Assembly (NCBI GenBank): GCA_019009955.1
Contig: CM032228.1
Location: forward strand, 71,008,001 to 71,072,000
Source of the DNA: Riptortus pedestris
Taxonomy: Eukaryota; Arthropoda; Insecta; Hemiptera; Alydidae
Direction: 5' to 3'
DNA: 64,000 bases
Numbering within the stretch: the stretch's first letter is position 1; the number at the start of each line of letters is the position of its first letter. Below are positions 46,508 through 58,463 of the stretch, piece after piece. The notes below the pieces were generated by a model, which saw nothing but the letters and a program-made list of their open reading frames with translations, did not search any database and was not told the origin of the DNA. Both the position numbers and the translations under genes were made by a program.

Positions 46508-49182
46508 CAGATACAGTTCTAGGCGGTCTCTTCTTAAGTCTGCCTGCCAATCCTCTTCCGACATTCCTAACAATTCCCCATCAAAAACAGTATAATATTA
46601 CTAAGATCTAACACCGACTAAAGCTAATTTAAGGTCACTTCTCAATATCACTTGTATTTAGGGTGAACAGGTTTCGAAGGTTTTCAGTTTCACATATTTG
46701 TTTGTGACCTATTATGAACTGGAAACGCTACTGCTAGAATACTAATATAACTGGCTGTTCCTTTTTTTTTCGGTACTAAACTTTATTTAGGAACAAAGCA
46801 GCTACAAATAGAACCAACTAACAAAGATCTTTAAGAATATAGCAGTAATTTCAAAACGCACCTTTGCACGTTAAAACTATTTAAATAAAGGCATACTGTA
46901 ATATAAATATGGAACCATTATTGAAATAAGAACATCAATAAAATAACTGTTTGCATCTGATACTTTTAGTGATAAAATACTTTTAGTGAACGTCACTGAA
47001 ATAATAATGACAAAACAAAGGTAATAAAATTGTAAGGATCTGCGGTGGCAAAGTATGAAACTCAATGAGGTAGAACTTCGTAAGAGATCCTTAACAATGA
47101 AATATTGCATTGTTAAAATCTTACCTTTGCCTGTTTTTGATGCATCTCTGTCAAATTTCAATAATTTGAAATATTTTAGATTCATTATGACAAGAAAAGT
47201 GGATCTTATAGGGGTAATGAAAAAAACTATGTTTAGGAATGTAATGAAGTCTGTATGTATTGGCAATCACTTAATTATACTGCCTAGAAATATTTTGAAA
47301 TGCGAAGTCTTTTTTCTCCGTACCGCACTGATTCAAATACAGAAAAATAATTACGTCTGTTCAATCACAGTTTTAAGTACATTTCAATCTGAAACAATTC
47401 CTATTATAGACCGCAAAATTCTAACTTCTTTCACATTTCACAACACTGAAAACTATATACAGTTGGTTGAACGCGACACTCTAGCTTCTCTAGCTAGTAC
47501 CTTTCATTAATTTTAACACGGACTGAAAATGAAAATTTCTCGACAGGGATAGTTAGTTGTAAAAGAAGTTAATTACGACTTTGCTATTATTCTATTTATT
47601 TATAAGAAGCTGTAACGTATGCACTTAAAAAAAAAACTTATTTCTTCCTAACCTTTAATTGTCAATGGTAGAAATTGTATGAATGAAGAATTCATCTACG
47701 CAATAGTGATGTGTAGAAAACGAAAAACGTAGTATGTTTCGTTAGACAATAATTTGTTATCAATCGATTGCAGCAATTAAAACAACTGTATCGCTCAATG
47801 CACCTCAATTAACTTATTACATTCCCCTTTCTACATTCATCTGTAATGAGCAGAACAGTAAAACGTTTAAAAGGAAAAAGGTTGGTAACCAACAGATTTG
47901 AAGTCGAAGTTAAACCAAATCAAATTTAGTTTTTAAATAAAATTAATCTTTTTTTTTCACTTATTTGTTTGGCCTTTGGGCTTGACTTAGGATTTCATAA
48001 TAAAGGAATAGAGTAATCAGAGTTTTTAAGAACTTATAGTAAACGTAAGTAATAATTTATTCACTCCCTTTCAAAGAAAATTCATGCTTGTATATATATT
48101 TAAAATAAAAAAGAATCGGTATTCCATTTGATATTAGTGAATAATTTTGTTATAAAATGTAAATTTTAATAAATGGTCTTCTCCCTATTCTATACTATGT
48201 GCTAAATTTTAAGGTCTATGTATAATAAAGTTTTGAAAGATGAAATTGTAAAATCGCTCAATCATAGCTAGTCATCTAATATTAAGAATTAATAAATGTA
48301 ACAGACGAGCTAACGAAGCTCATCATATAATTTGTTATAATAATAAAAAATATCTTTTTTATCCTAGTTAATAAATCCCTGTATATTAGAATTAATTGAA
48401 CATCTTAAACTGTTGTCCATGAAACGTAGTAAATGTCTAAAATAGGTACTGATAAAATGTAAAGAAAAAAACTATAAAATTTTGATATAAAGTCCTTGTT
48501 ATTAATTAATAATGTGGAGATTATTTTATAGAAGTTCCTTTATATTATATATTGACACTCTGGTGCTTCAATATCTATAATTATAAATGTGTATATGTAA
48601 AGAATTATATGTAAATGTATTAAAAATGCATAAACTAAATTTATCAGTGTTTTTATATAAATGTCAATAAAATCAAGATTGATACCACTTAAAATGAAAG
48701 TAGAATTAATATATAAAAATGACCTACTTCAATAATAAATTTTTACCTAATGAAAAATTAATTAATGTAATTATTAAAAAGAAAAGTAAGTTTAAGTAGT
48801 AAGTGAATGGAGTATAAATATTGTGAATAAAATAATGTCAACTATCATGAATATAAGTTCTAAAATCCAAACCAAATTAATTATCCAATCACACTGAAAA
48901 TTTTTGTTATTGTAAATGAATAAATATTAAATAAAACTAAGTAGCCAAGTCATTGAACCCTGTACCAAAAAAAAAAAAATATGAAGTAATAAGAACATCT
49001 CCTGAAAATGAAGTGAAATAGGAGCATACATGGTGAAAGTATGATAAATAAAAAATCCCAAGAAAAATCTGTCTAGGGAAAGGTCTTCTTCTCCCCGACC
49101 CCTTATCATATTTATGTCAATATTTTTTGAAGGTGTCAGAAACTGTGTCCACACGCAATCATTATATATATATATATATATA
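46508..49182. other. Receptor 3' UTR and AT-rich intergenic DNA
   Basis: No further exon. Open frames at 46877-47266 (-) and 47055-47510 (+) overlap each other, have low-complexity AT-driven composition and no motif. Several AATAAA hexamers (46884 and beyond) could end the receptor transcript. Confidence 0.5.
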
Positions 49183-49700
49183 TGTCTGTTAACGCTCTAG
49201 TGGTCGTAATTTTTGTTTGATAGTTACTGAAGTCGATTTTTAATCGTTTTATGCAAAAAGAAAGATCAAGATCGTTAATAGCTGGAATCGGACGAGTGGG
49301 AGGGGGATTGAGGGGGGGGGGGGATTTTCGAAATATCTCTGCTACTATACGTTCGATCGAAAAATTGTATAGGAACAATCTTATTGCAAATTAAATCTAC
49401 TATAAACGTAATAAATATACGTAAACTAAGCAGATTTCCCACGTGTGCCACGTATTTGCATTTATCTCAAAAAGTAAAAGTTCAAAGAACAATATTTGGT
49501 ATTTATGTTGGAGAAGATCGTTAATAGCTGGAATCGGACGAGTGGGAGGGGGATTGAGAGGGGTGATTTTCGAAAATTCGAAATATTTCTGCTACTATAC
49601 GTTGGATCGAAAACTTGTATAGGAACATTCTTATTGCAAATGAAATCTACTAGAAATATTGTTATAGACGTTTATTCTCTATCTCGAATAATAACCAAGA
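49160..49700 (-). repeat. Family A repeat, rearranged tandem arms
   Basis: A short TA tract (49163-49182) is followed by GTCTGTTAACGCTCTAGTGG and the TCGTTAATAGCTGGAATCGG block. The latter block occurs twice (49271 and 49511), separated by a reversed terminal piece with AACTAAGCAGATTTCCCACG (49424-49443). Confidence 0.65.
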
Positions 49701-49779
49701 TATTTGCATTTTTCATATTCGGCTCGTGTCGGTTCTGTTCGTTAGTTCAGCCGTTTGTTTGTTCTTTGGCTGTGAGTAC

Positions 49780-49920
49780 TACGGATGGGCATTAATGGTC
49801 GATGGTCGAAAAACATCGATGGTTGGCTATCGATGGTCGATGTATGTAATGCCATCCATGGTTGGGAAACGAAGTTTTGAAACATTGATGATTATCATTT
49901 GATGGTCTGGTTTAACTTGA
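49780..49920. repeat. GATGGTCGATGG-rich repeat
   Basis: Short units of the type ATCGATGGTyG repeat in direct and inverted sense over about 100 bp. I do not recognise the source. Confidence 0.45.
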
Positions 49921-50041
49921 TAAGATTACAACACATATAATTCAGTTCATTTATTTAAACTGAAATGTATTTATCTTTCTTCAAAATAAAAATCTTGACT
50001 TCTCACCATTGTAATTTTTCTTTGTCTATGACCTGATTTTT

Positions 50042-50667
50042 TTAGCAGATTTCCCTTAAGAGAAATCAGCTATTGAGGTCGTACTCATGACGCGAGATTT
50101 GAAACATTTCCTCAAATGTCCATGGATCCTACCCAGGAGATGACGAAAATGAGGTCCGTTCAAAATTATATATATAGATATATGTTTGTGTGTGTGTGTG
50201 TCTTTTAACGCTCTAGCGGTCGCAATTTTTGTTTGATCGTTAGCAAACTTCATATTTAATCGCTTTATGTAAAAAGAAAGATCAAGTTCGTTAATCGCTG
50301 AAATCGGACCAGTGGGAGAGGGAGTTTAGAGGGGGATTTTTGAAAATTCAAAATATCTCCGTTATTATTCCTCGGATCAAAAACTTGTATAAAATCAATC
50401 TTATTGCAAATTAAATTTACTATAAATATTGTTCTATACATTTATTCTCTATCTTCAATATTAACCGAGATATTTGCATTTGTATTGTGTGTGTGGTCGG
50501 CTATTTTCGGGATTCCGCCGAGAGCTAGGCCGTTTCCGTAACTATTCATCCCTCGTGAATAGGTTTAGATTCCTCACTACTGCCGTTATTAGTAGGCAGA
50601 TTTCTCTATTGTAAAACTTCACGTGGGAAATCTGCTTAGTTTACGCAGCTCCTGCGTGACGGACTTT
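50042..50667 (-). repeat. Family A repeat, full length
   Basis: Starts TTAGCAGATTTCCCTTAAG, core TATATATAGATATA then (TG)n at about 50167-50200, ends GCGTGACGGACTTT. It is followed at once by the start of another copy. Confidence 0.85.
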
Positions 50668-50807
50668 TAGAAGATTTCCATTAAGGGAAATCCGCTATTG
50701 ATGTCGCCCTCATGACGCCATTTTCGACAAATTTCTTCAAATGTCATCGATCCTACCCAGGAGATGACAAAAATGAGACCCGTTAAAAATTATATATATA
50801 TATATAT

Positions 50808-50848
<41 letters not shown>
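50668..50848 (-). repeat. Family A repeat, 5' arm, head-to-tail with the previous copy
   Basis: TAGAAGATTTCCATTAAGGG starts directly after the terminus of the previous copy. The arm ends in (TA)n and (TG)n (50788-50848) and the rest is missing. Confidence 0.75.
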
Positions 50849-50850
<2 letters not shown>

Positions 50851-50973
50851 GCTAGAACCCATGTGGTTCCTTAGTAGAGCAGCAGGTCAAGGTGAGGTGG
50901 AGGCAGTTGGACAGCTTGCTGTTAAATGAGCGACTTCCTAGGGAGAGCATTGTGTAGTTGGGGTGTCAAGACT

Positions 50974-53443
50974 GCTGTAGTATCGTCTGCTGCAAGCATA
51001 GAATATAGAATAAACTAGAAGTGGCAGTGGGCGTGGCTCTCAGAGAACCCAGTGAGTCCTCTCCTCACCCCCACCCCCCACTCCATGCGCCCCTAAGCAC
51101 CGACCTTACAACTCGCTAACACACGGGTTTTATAACAAAATAATGTGCATCTAGTCTTTATTTAGCATTTCTATTTAATAATAAAAGTTTACATACAAAT
51201 ATTTTATATAATAATTCTCAAATATCTAGTAAAATGTTATTAATATCAACTTTATCAACATCTCACTGCCCTCGGAACAATACGTCTTTGTTGCTTTTCA
51301 TTCGTATTTTAACTTTGTGCATTTCATCATTGATATTTTTCAAATAGTGATGCATTCTTACTTTAAAATAAAGCACCCCTACTGATCTCAGGAGTAAGGA
51401 ATAATGGCTTTCTTCATAAATAAAGTGTTCAGATTCTGAAAAAAAGTTTTTTTCTAAACACTCTCTGATTAACAATGATGTAAATGAGTCAGGGCTTTCT
51501 TTGGTTATTATGTTTTTTTTTTCTTTGGTTCTAAATATTTTTTCACAAATTGTAGACACCTTGACTAAATCTTCGCCTGGAAATATCAAACCTCCACGAT
51601 CTTTGATGGATATTAACCCAGTTTCGTTTGTATGTATTTTTTTTTTTATTGCTTCTAAGCATCCTTCGCATTTCAAAATAGAGTTCAACTTTCTAATGAT
51701 GAAACCTTGAACAATAGAATACAAAAAAATTTATAGAATTTACGTATCAATGGAGCATTTCTATATTTTAACAGTAGGTAAATTGTAAGTGATTTATAAA
51801 ATATAAAAACATACCACTTATGTACTCAATGATATCTCGAGTAACGTTCGTAAATTCTGTCAAATCCAAGTAGTCTGGAGTATGGCAATAATTTATCCCC
51901 CGAAAATAAGTGTCACCTGATTCGTCAATCGAAATGTTTTGGGAATCTGAAAAAAAACCAACACACATATATACAAAATATACATATATTTGTGAAGGTT
52001 TGAGGTTAAACTCATGATAAAAAGAGCTGAAAAAGTTAAAGTTACCTGAGTCATGATCATCTACTTCCACCATTCTGTTTCTCGAATAGGTGTCATTTAT
52101 TTCCGTTATTGGACAAGATCTTGTACGATTAATGCCCAAAATATTTATTTTATCCAATGGGATTGCATTAGAACTTGATGCCGAATTCTCATGAAGCTGC
52201 TTATGGACAAGGATGGCTCTATATGCAAACGTGAAATCCTTGCTACTAGGATTATTGTTGCGTCCTCCTCTTGATCGAATGTAAGAAAAAAGTCGCTCAA
52301 TGTGGTCCTGTGAGATTTTATAGGTAGGGAAGTATTGTAAGGATTTTTCCTCTTCTACGAATTTTTTGTAAAAAGATATTGTGCTCTCTGCACACAGGAG
52401 AAATCCTAAGAATCCCAACTTTCTTCGGCTTTGTAATATAGGTTTGCCGTCCAAGCACTTTAAATTAATTATGTAATGTTTCGTTTCTTGAAGAACGCTT
52501 GTCATTCTTGCTATGTTCAAAGGGTTGAGGGCTTGTTTGAAACCCTGTGTTATAATATTCCTCGAATTTAGAATATCAAAATTTCTATTTAATATTTTAA
52601 CAAATTTGATTGTGCCCTCACATAATTCAAATCCATCTATTTCATTTCTTAAGCAATATTCTAATGCATCCCCAACCGAATCACTAAATAGTTGAGAAGC
52701 CAACTTGACTTTCATCTTTTGATTCTGATAATTGACATGGGACGATGTTAGCTTATTTGCCAGTTTCAGTCCCTCAGAGTATTGAAGTTGGTGAAGTTTT
52801 TCAAAGTATTCCCATTTGATCAATTTACCGCTTTCATCAATTAAACAGGCGTAGTCGTGGAGAGTGTTTCGAACAAGCTTTAAAAGGTGGCATGCATCCA
52901 AAAAAGCTAAATACTCGCTCCCTTCAAATGAAAATTGACATTTAATATTTTTTGGGTCATCAAAATTGCAGCCTAATTTCCTCAGCATGGTTATATTATG
53001 TGCCTCACCATCACATGTAATTGAAGTGACTATAACCCCAGCCTCTTTTAACAGTCTGAGTGCTATACAGGTCAAATTATGGAGCTGTTCTCCTGTAATG
53101 GAATTAACAAGAAAATATCCAATAGGTACTTTCCATGCAGAATTTAGACCTACCAGATGAAAGACTATGGCTTCTTGGGCCAGGGGAGTTTGCAACCGTA
53201 GACCACGCAGCAAGGCATCTTACTTAGTGATTTGATCAACAGCACTCAATAATAATTTCTTGAAAATATATATAAATGTGAAACACAACAGCCAAGAACA
53301 CGCGGTACACTGGAACCCGAATACACGGAAGGGGTGCATGGAGTGGGGGGAAGTCGCGGGCGCCCGACTCACCCCCCACCACTACTCTGCCGCTTCTAGT
53401 CTCCTCTATATTCTATGGCTGCAAGGGCTGCTACAACCAGGGC
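50974..53443 (-). mobile_element. P-element-like (THAP9-type) transposon with long inverted repeats
   Basis: Regions about 50974-51102 and 53322-53443 are imperfect inverted repeats: CATAGAATATAG, ACTAGAAG.GGCAG and CCCCCCACTCCATGC occur in both in mirrored order. The outer limits and the expected 8-bp duplication could not be fixed by eye. The interior encodes most of a P-type transposase on the - strand with two introns. The N-terminal part is deleted, so the copy is non-autonomous. Confidence 0.8.
51263..53213 (-). pseudogene. P-element-type transposase, N-terminally deleted, three exons
   Basis: Exon pieces on the - strand: 53213-52046, 51946-51815 and 51705-51263. The first holds EAIVFHLVGLNSAWKVPIGYF, the acidic motif CDGEAHN (Asp at residue 68 from 53213), FLDACHLLKLVRN (Asp 106), and QDHIERLFSYIRSRGGRNNNP (Glu 306), all typical of P-element and THAP9 transposases. 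The 99-bp intron (52045-51947) has GTAACT and TTTTTTTTCAG and stays open in frame. The 109-bp intron (51814-51706) has GTATGT and GTTCAAG; splicing joins EYISG to FIIRKLNSILKCEGC, the conserved C-terminal knuckle, and LISIKDRGGLIFPGEDLVK follows. The first part of the protein, including the DNA-binding domain and probably the first catalytic Asp, is missing; only nine codons like the THAP start (MPCCVVYGC, 53218-53192) remain in another frame. Otherwise no stop interrupts the exons. Confidence 0.88.
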
Positions 53444-53555
53444 GGTGATCGCAAAATGCGCCCGTTCTTAAGATAGATAAACTATTACACACACAACAAA
53501 GAAGTAAATATTAGCTCTTGCTCCAAATATTCGTTAAAAGTAATTTATGATCAAT

Positions 53556-53563
<8 letters not shown>
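53444..53563. other. Short unassigned spacer
   Basis: No feature is seen between the P-like element and the TA tract. Confidence 0.4.

Positions 53564-53650
<87 letters not shown>
53564..53650. repeat. (TA)n microsatellite
   Basis: About 87 bp of TA with a single GTA interruption, directly before a Helitron terminus. Confidence 0.95.
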
Positions 53651-53651
<1 letters not shown>

Positions 53652-53652
<1 letters not shown>

Positions 53653-55648
53653 TAGCTCAGATACCCGGCTTCGCCCGGGAATTCATTTGAGGCTGAATGG
53701 TGATGGTATTTTTTAGCAGGCTTTACATTGCACAATATTTTGACATTTACCCGTCCCAGTGTTTAGGATTGATACCCGTCGTTGCCGGTGATTTGCTAAT
53801 AATAGAATTATTTGTTCGATAATTCTTCACAGTCTTCGATATTTTTATATTTCCCGTCTCTTATACATGTAAATATGGTGAATTTTTATTTCAGGCCTCC
53901 CTTATAACCCCCCTCCCGTTCCAACCTAATAATTTTAATATAACTTATAATCATGGAAGAATTAATGCTAATTGACATACCGAGTTTTGTTAAGTTCGGT
54001 TCAGCCGTTAGTGCCCGCTAAAGTTTTAACGTATAACTCATTTATACTTAGGTATACGACAAAAGTGTACATAACAAAAGTTACTCTAAATAACAAAATA
54101 AACAACTTTTGTTATATTTATATTTGCGGAAAAACCAATAGGAAACGAAATATCGCTATTTTTAATTTCAGGCTTCCCTTACAACCCCCACTCCTGCCCG
54201 TCCATAGAAATGTTGGTATGGCTTATTATAATGAAGACCTCACTGCTAATACACATACCGAGTTTTATTTAGTTCGGTTGAGTCTTTTTTTGCAAATAAT
54301 ATTGTTGACTCCCGCTATAATTTTTAGCATATAACGCATTTAAACTTCGGTATACGACAAAAGTGTATATAACAAAAGTTACTCTAAATAACAAAATAAA
54401 CAACTTTTGTTATGTGCATATTTACCTAAAAACCAATAGAAAACGAAATATCGCTGTTTTTAATTTTAGGCTTCTCTTATAACCTCTTATAGCTCAGATA
54501 CCCGGCTTCGCTCGGGAATTCATTTGAGGCCGAATGGTGATAATATTTTTTTGGCAAGGCTTTACTTTGCACAATATTTTGACATTTACCCCTCCCAGTG
54601 TTTAGGGTTAATACCCGTTGTTGGTTTTTGTTAATAAGAAAATTAATTTTTTATGTAAGTCTACACATGGTTCCTGGAGAAATGTATAAATCAAAAGTTA
54701 ATCTAAATATCAAAGTAAACAACTTTTGTTGTGTGAATGTTTGTCGAAAATAGACAACGAAATTTCGCGAATTTTTATTTCAGGCCTCCCTTATAACCGC
54801 CAATTCCGTTCTAACCTAACAATTTTAATACAGCTAATAATCATGGAAGAATTAATGCTAATTGACATACCAAGTTTTTTTAAGTTCTGTTTAATTGTTA
54901 GCGCCCAATGAAATAGTTGACTCCCGCTTTAGTTTATAGTGTATATCTCGTTTATTCTTTGTTAAAAGACAAAAATGAATAGGAGAAAAGTTAATCTAAA
55001 TAACAAAATAAACAACTTTTGTTATGTTTGTATTTGCCGAAAAACGAATAGAAAACGAAATACTGCTATTTTTAAATTAAGGCATCCCTTACAACCCCCA
55101 CTCCTGCCCGTCCCTAGAAATGTTGGTATGGCTTGTTATAATGAAAGCGTTATTCCTAATACATATACCGAGTTTTATTTATTTCGGTTGGGTCTTTTGT
55201 CCCAAATAAAATTGTTCACTTCCGCTATAGTTTTTAGCGTATAACTCATTTATATTTAGGTATACGACGAAATTGTATATAACAAAGGTTACTCTAAATA
55301 ACAAAATAAACAACATTTGTTGTGTTTATATTTGCCAAAAAACCAATAGGAAACGAAATAGCCCTATATTTAATTTCTAGCTTCCCTTATAACCCCCACT
55401 CCTGTTCGTCTCAGAGAAAATTAATATAGCCTAAAGTCTAAGTTGGGTTAGTAGTAATATACATACCAAGTTTCATAAAATTCAGTTCAGCCGTTTATGC
55501 GTGAAAAGGTAACAAACAAACAAACATACACGAAAGAAACAAAATGCAGATATGGTGTCTATGACATGTGAAACGAAAAGTTATCGTGAAATTTCGCGAA
55601 AAAAATCAATGTACAGACAGAGGTTACAATTTTATATATATATATAGA
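53652..55648 (-). mobile_element. Helitron-like element with two 3' termini
   Basis: On the - strand it starts TCTATATATATATATAAAA (from 55648), holds AACGGCTGAA(C/T), several units of about 280 bp with AACAAAAGTTACTCTAAATA, and reaches a first hairpin terminus CCCGAGCGAAGCCGGG (54510-54490), then a second one ending CTAG at 53655-53652. It appears to be a copy joined to, or extended past, another 3' end. Confidence 0.78.
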
Positions 55649-56700
55649 TATATATCGTTATCGTGTCGGCCAGCGCCCTTTAATTAATATGAGCATTTGC
55701 ATTGTATTAAAGTTAAGTATCTGTATAGCATAGATTAAGTAAACATTTTCGAGTTAAGAACGTAAAATCTTAAGGAATTAAGGTACATTTGGACGATGTG
55801 ACGATCTGTGATTTTGATCACTAAGAACAAGATAGAAAATTTCTGGGTTCGATTATTAGTCATAAATCTAATAGTCCGAATCCAGAGTACAACCCCCCTC
55901 GTAACCTATCTATCCCATTTAACTCACCATCCCTCAATCGGGACCTCGGTATGTCGCCATTTTTGAATCATTCAGTTTCAAAGTTTCTGAGAAAAGTGAA
56001 GTATTGGTCAAAAGTTCTTTACCGCTGAATTCACAAGCGGTACAAGCATTTGAGGCGTGAATTAGGCCATTCAAAATCCTGTAATATTTGACATCAGATC
56101 TACAACTAACTGTAACTAACTCTGATGATTCCGATTTTGCCATAGGAGGTACATTATTGCACCACAAAAAGCCGTCTCTAGATCTCTCCCCAAAACTGAA
56201 CAGCGCATCTATTTGAAAGGAACCTTCTGCCATAGTAAAGACATTATGGAAATGGAGACAGTTTCACCGTATTGCCGTTCAACGAGCTCTCTCGTTTATT
56301 TTTAATAGTAATAACGACAGATTGGGGGGAGGGGGGATATGCGGACCAGGAAGTGAAAATAATACTTCCGATACTTTGTTTCATATCTGTTCAATAGATA
56401 ATTCCCTTTCCAAGTTGAGGAATCTGCACGACGTGCTAAGCCATCTGGAAAACAAGTTGTTTCAGCCTTCAGATCCCCACTCTTACTCATGTCCTGTTAA
56501 CAGTAAGCTGTAATTTCATGATCCACTTTATTCGAAGTTTAAATACCTAATATTATTTTGTACAGACATTTACTAGTTGAGATCTCTGTAACTGTTGTGT
56601 GATGACGTCATCAATTAAGATTTTTACGTTCTTGACTCGAAATTGTTTATTTGATCTATGCCATACTCTATATTCCGAGTCATGGGATGGAATAGATGGT
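55649..56700. other. No gene recognised
   Basis: A 99-codon frame on the - strand (56233-55934, begins MAEGSFQIDALFSFGERSRD) has balanced composition but no motif I know and no visible splice context. It could be a retroelement piece or chance. Confidence 0.35.
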
Positions 56701-57240
56701 GAGGTGTAAAGACCAATGTCCATCACGCAGGGACTACATAAACTAAGCAGATTTCCCATCTCCTGGCATAGCACACTTGTGATCTGATCACACCACATAT
56801 TCTCTATTTATAATTTAAAAAAGCCAATGAGTAAAAAGGAGGGGGGGGGGCGTACTGAAGGCTGAAAACAAGAAAGAGCGAATAAATCACTTAAAACTCG
56901 AGTTACCAAAAAATGCATAAAACAACAATTTTAGATCATCAATAGCTTAACAAGAGTGATTATATAACATTTTCGATCCGACTCATAATAACGGAGATAT
57001 TTTGAATTTCGGAATCCCCCTCCCCTCTAAACCCCCACTATTCTAGGCCCCATTTCCGCCAATAACAGTTATGATATAGTATTGACTGGAAAGATTAAAT
57101 GTCCAAAACGGTATAGATCAAATAAACATTTTCGAGTAAACAACGAAACATTTCGAGTAAACGATGGACAATTGAGAAAACCTTTCGAAAATCGCGTCAT
57201 GAGTACGACCTCAATAGCCCTTAAGGGAAATCTGCAAAAA
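56701..57240 (+). repeat. Family A repeat, diverged, + orientation
   Basis: CACGCAGGGACTACATAAAC and AAGCAGATTTCCCA (56723-56760) start it; CTCATAATAACGGAGATATT (56972) is inside; ATCGCGTCATGAGTACGACC and GGGAAATCTGCAAAA (to 57239) end it. No TA tract remains. Confidence 0.65.
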
Positions 57241-57864
57241 CACACCAGTTGGATATCTCATATGACGATCGATCGTGTGGCGGGAAGAGATGCAGGCCCT
57301 TGCCAACTGAAAAGAGTTGTCTGCTTTCATTGCAGACCAGAAGAATGGACTTGTAATGATCCATATCCCCAGTAGACTGAGCCGATTAAAACTTCTTGCT
57401 TGAAAGCTGATGAGAAGTGAGATCGTGCTTATGAGGTAGATGTCTAATGTTTCGACAAAAATCAAGTGGCCCTGGATATGGATACATCAACACTCAAGAC
57501 TGGGATTCTTCATAAGATTCGAGGATCTTCCTTCCCCATGGACCTTAGCCTCCAGTCTCAACATAGTGTCTGAACTCCTCACATGCAAGCTTTTCTTCAT
57601 CCAGAATAAGATCCATTATAGGATTCAGCATATTTTTTAAAAATTTAATATGATAAAAAAAAAATAGAGTACTCATGATACAACAAATTCGTATCAAGCT
57701 GTGATCAAAACTTTAAGGTCTTCCGGTGTTTAAAACAATTAAACAATAGTCCTCATTCATACACTTCCCAGTACACTGGAGGGGAAGTTAGGCCATTAAC
57801 ACCTCATGAAGAGGAGGCCTTCAGGTTGAAGAATATCTGTAAAAGTGGCTTAATAATAAACAAA
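57241..57864. other. No gene seen
   Basis: Unassigned. Frames at 57082-57375 (+) and 57211-57465 (-) cross the family A edge and lack motifs. Confidence 0.4.
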
Positions 57865-58463
57865 ACACACAGGGGCTGCGTAAACTAAGCAGCTTTCCCA
57901 TGTGAAGTTTTATAATAGAGAAATCTGCCTACTAATAACGGCAGTAGTACGAATCTCTAAACCAATTCACCAGGGACGAACAGTTACGGAAACGGGCGAA
58001 CTAGCTTTCGGCGGAAAGCCCCGAATATGGCCGACTTCTACCGACCACTCACACAATACAAATGCAAATATCTCGGTTAATATGCAAGATACAGAATAAA
58101 TGCATAGAAGAGTATTTATTGTAAATTTAATTTGCAATGAGATTGATTCTACACAATTTTTCAATCCAACGCATAATAACGGAGATTTTTCAAAAATCCC
58201 CTAAACCCCCCCTTCCCACTGGTCCGATTTCAGCTTGATCTTTCTTTTTACATAAAACGATTAAACGATTCCGAGTTTGGTAACGATCAATCAAAAATTG
58301 CGACCGCTAGAGCGTTAACAGACAAATATATATACATAATTTTGAACGGACCTCATTTTCGTCATCTCCTGGGTAGGATCGATGGACATTAGAAATAATT
58401 TTTCGGACCTCGCGTCATGAGTACGACCTCAATAGCTGATTTCCCTTAAGGAAAATCTGCTAA
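57865..58463 (+). repeat. Family A repeat, + orientation, near full length
   Basis: Starts ACACACAGGGGCTGCGTAAAC, core TATATATACATA (58327-58338), ends TAAGGAAAATCTGCTAA at 58463. Confidence 0.8.

Noticed and set aside
47055..47510. 151-codon frame on the + strand after the receptor gene.
   Set aside because: AT-driven composition, an equally long frame overlaps on the other strand (46877-47266), and no motif is present.
55934..56233. 99-codon frame on the - strand as a gene.
   Set aside because: Composition is reasonable but no homologous motif, splice context or promoter could be pointed to; left as unassigned.
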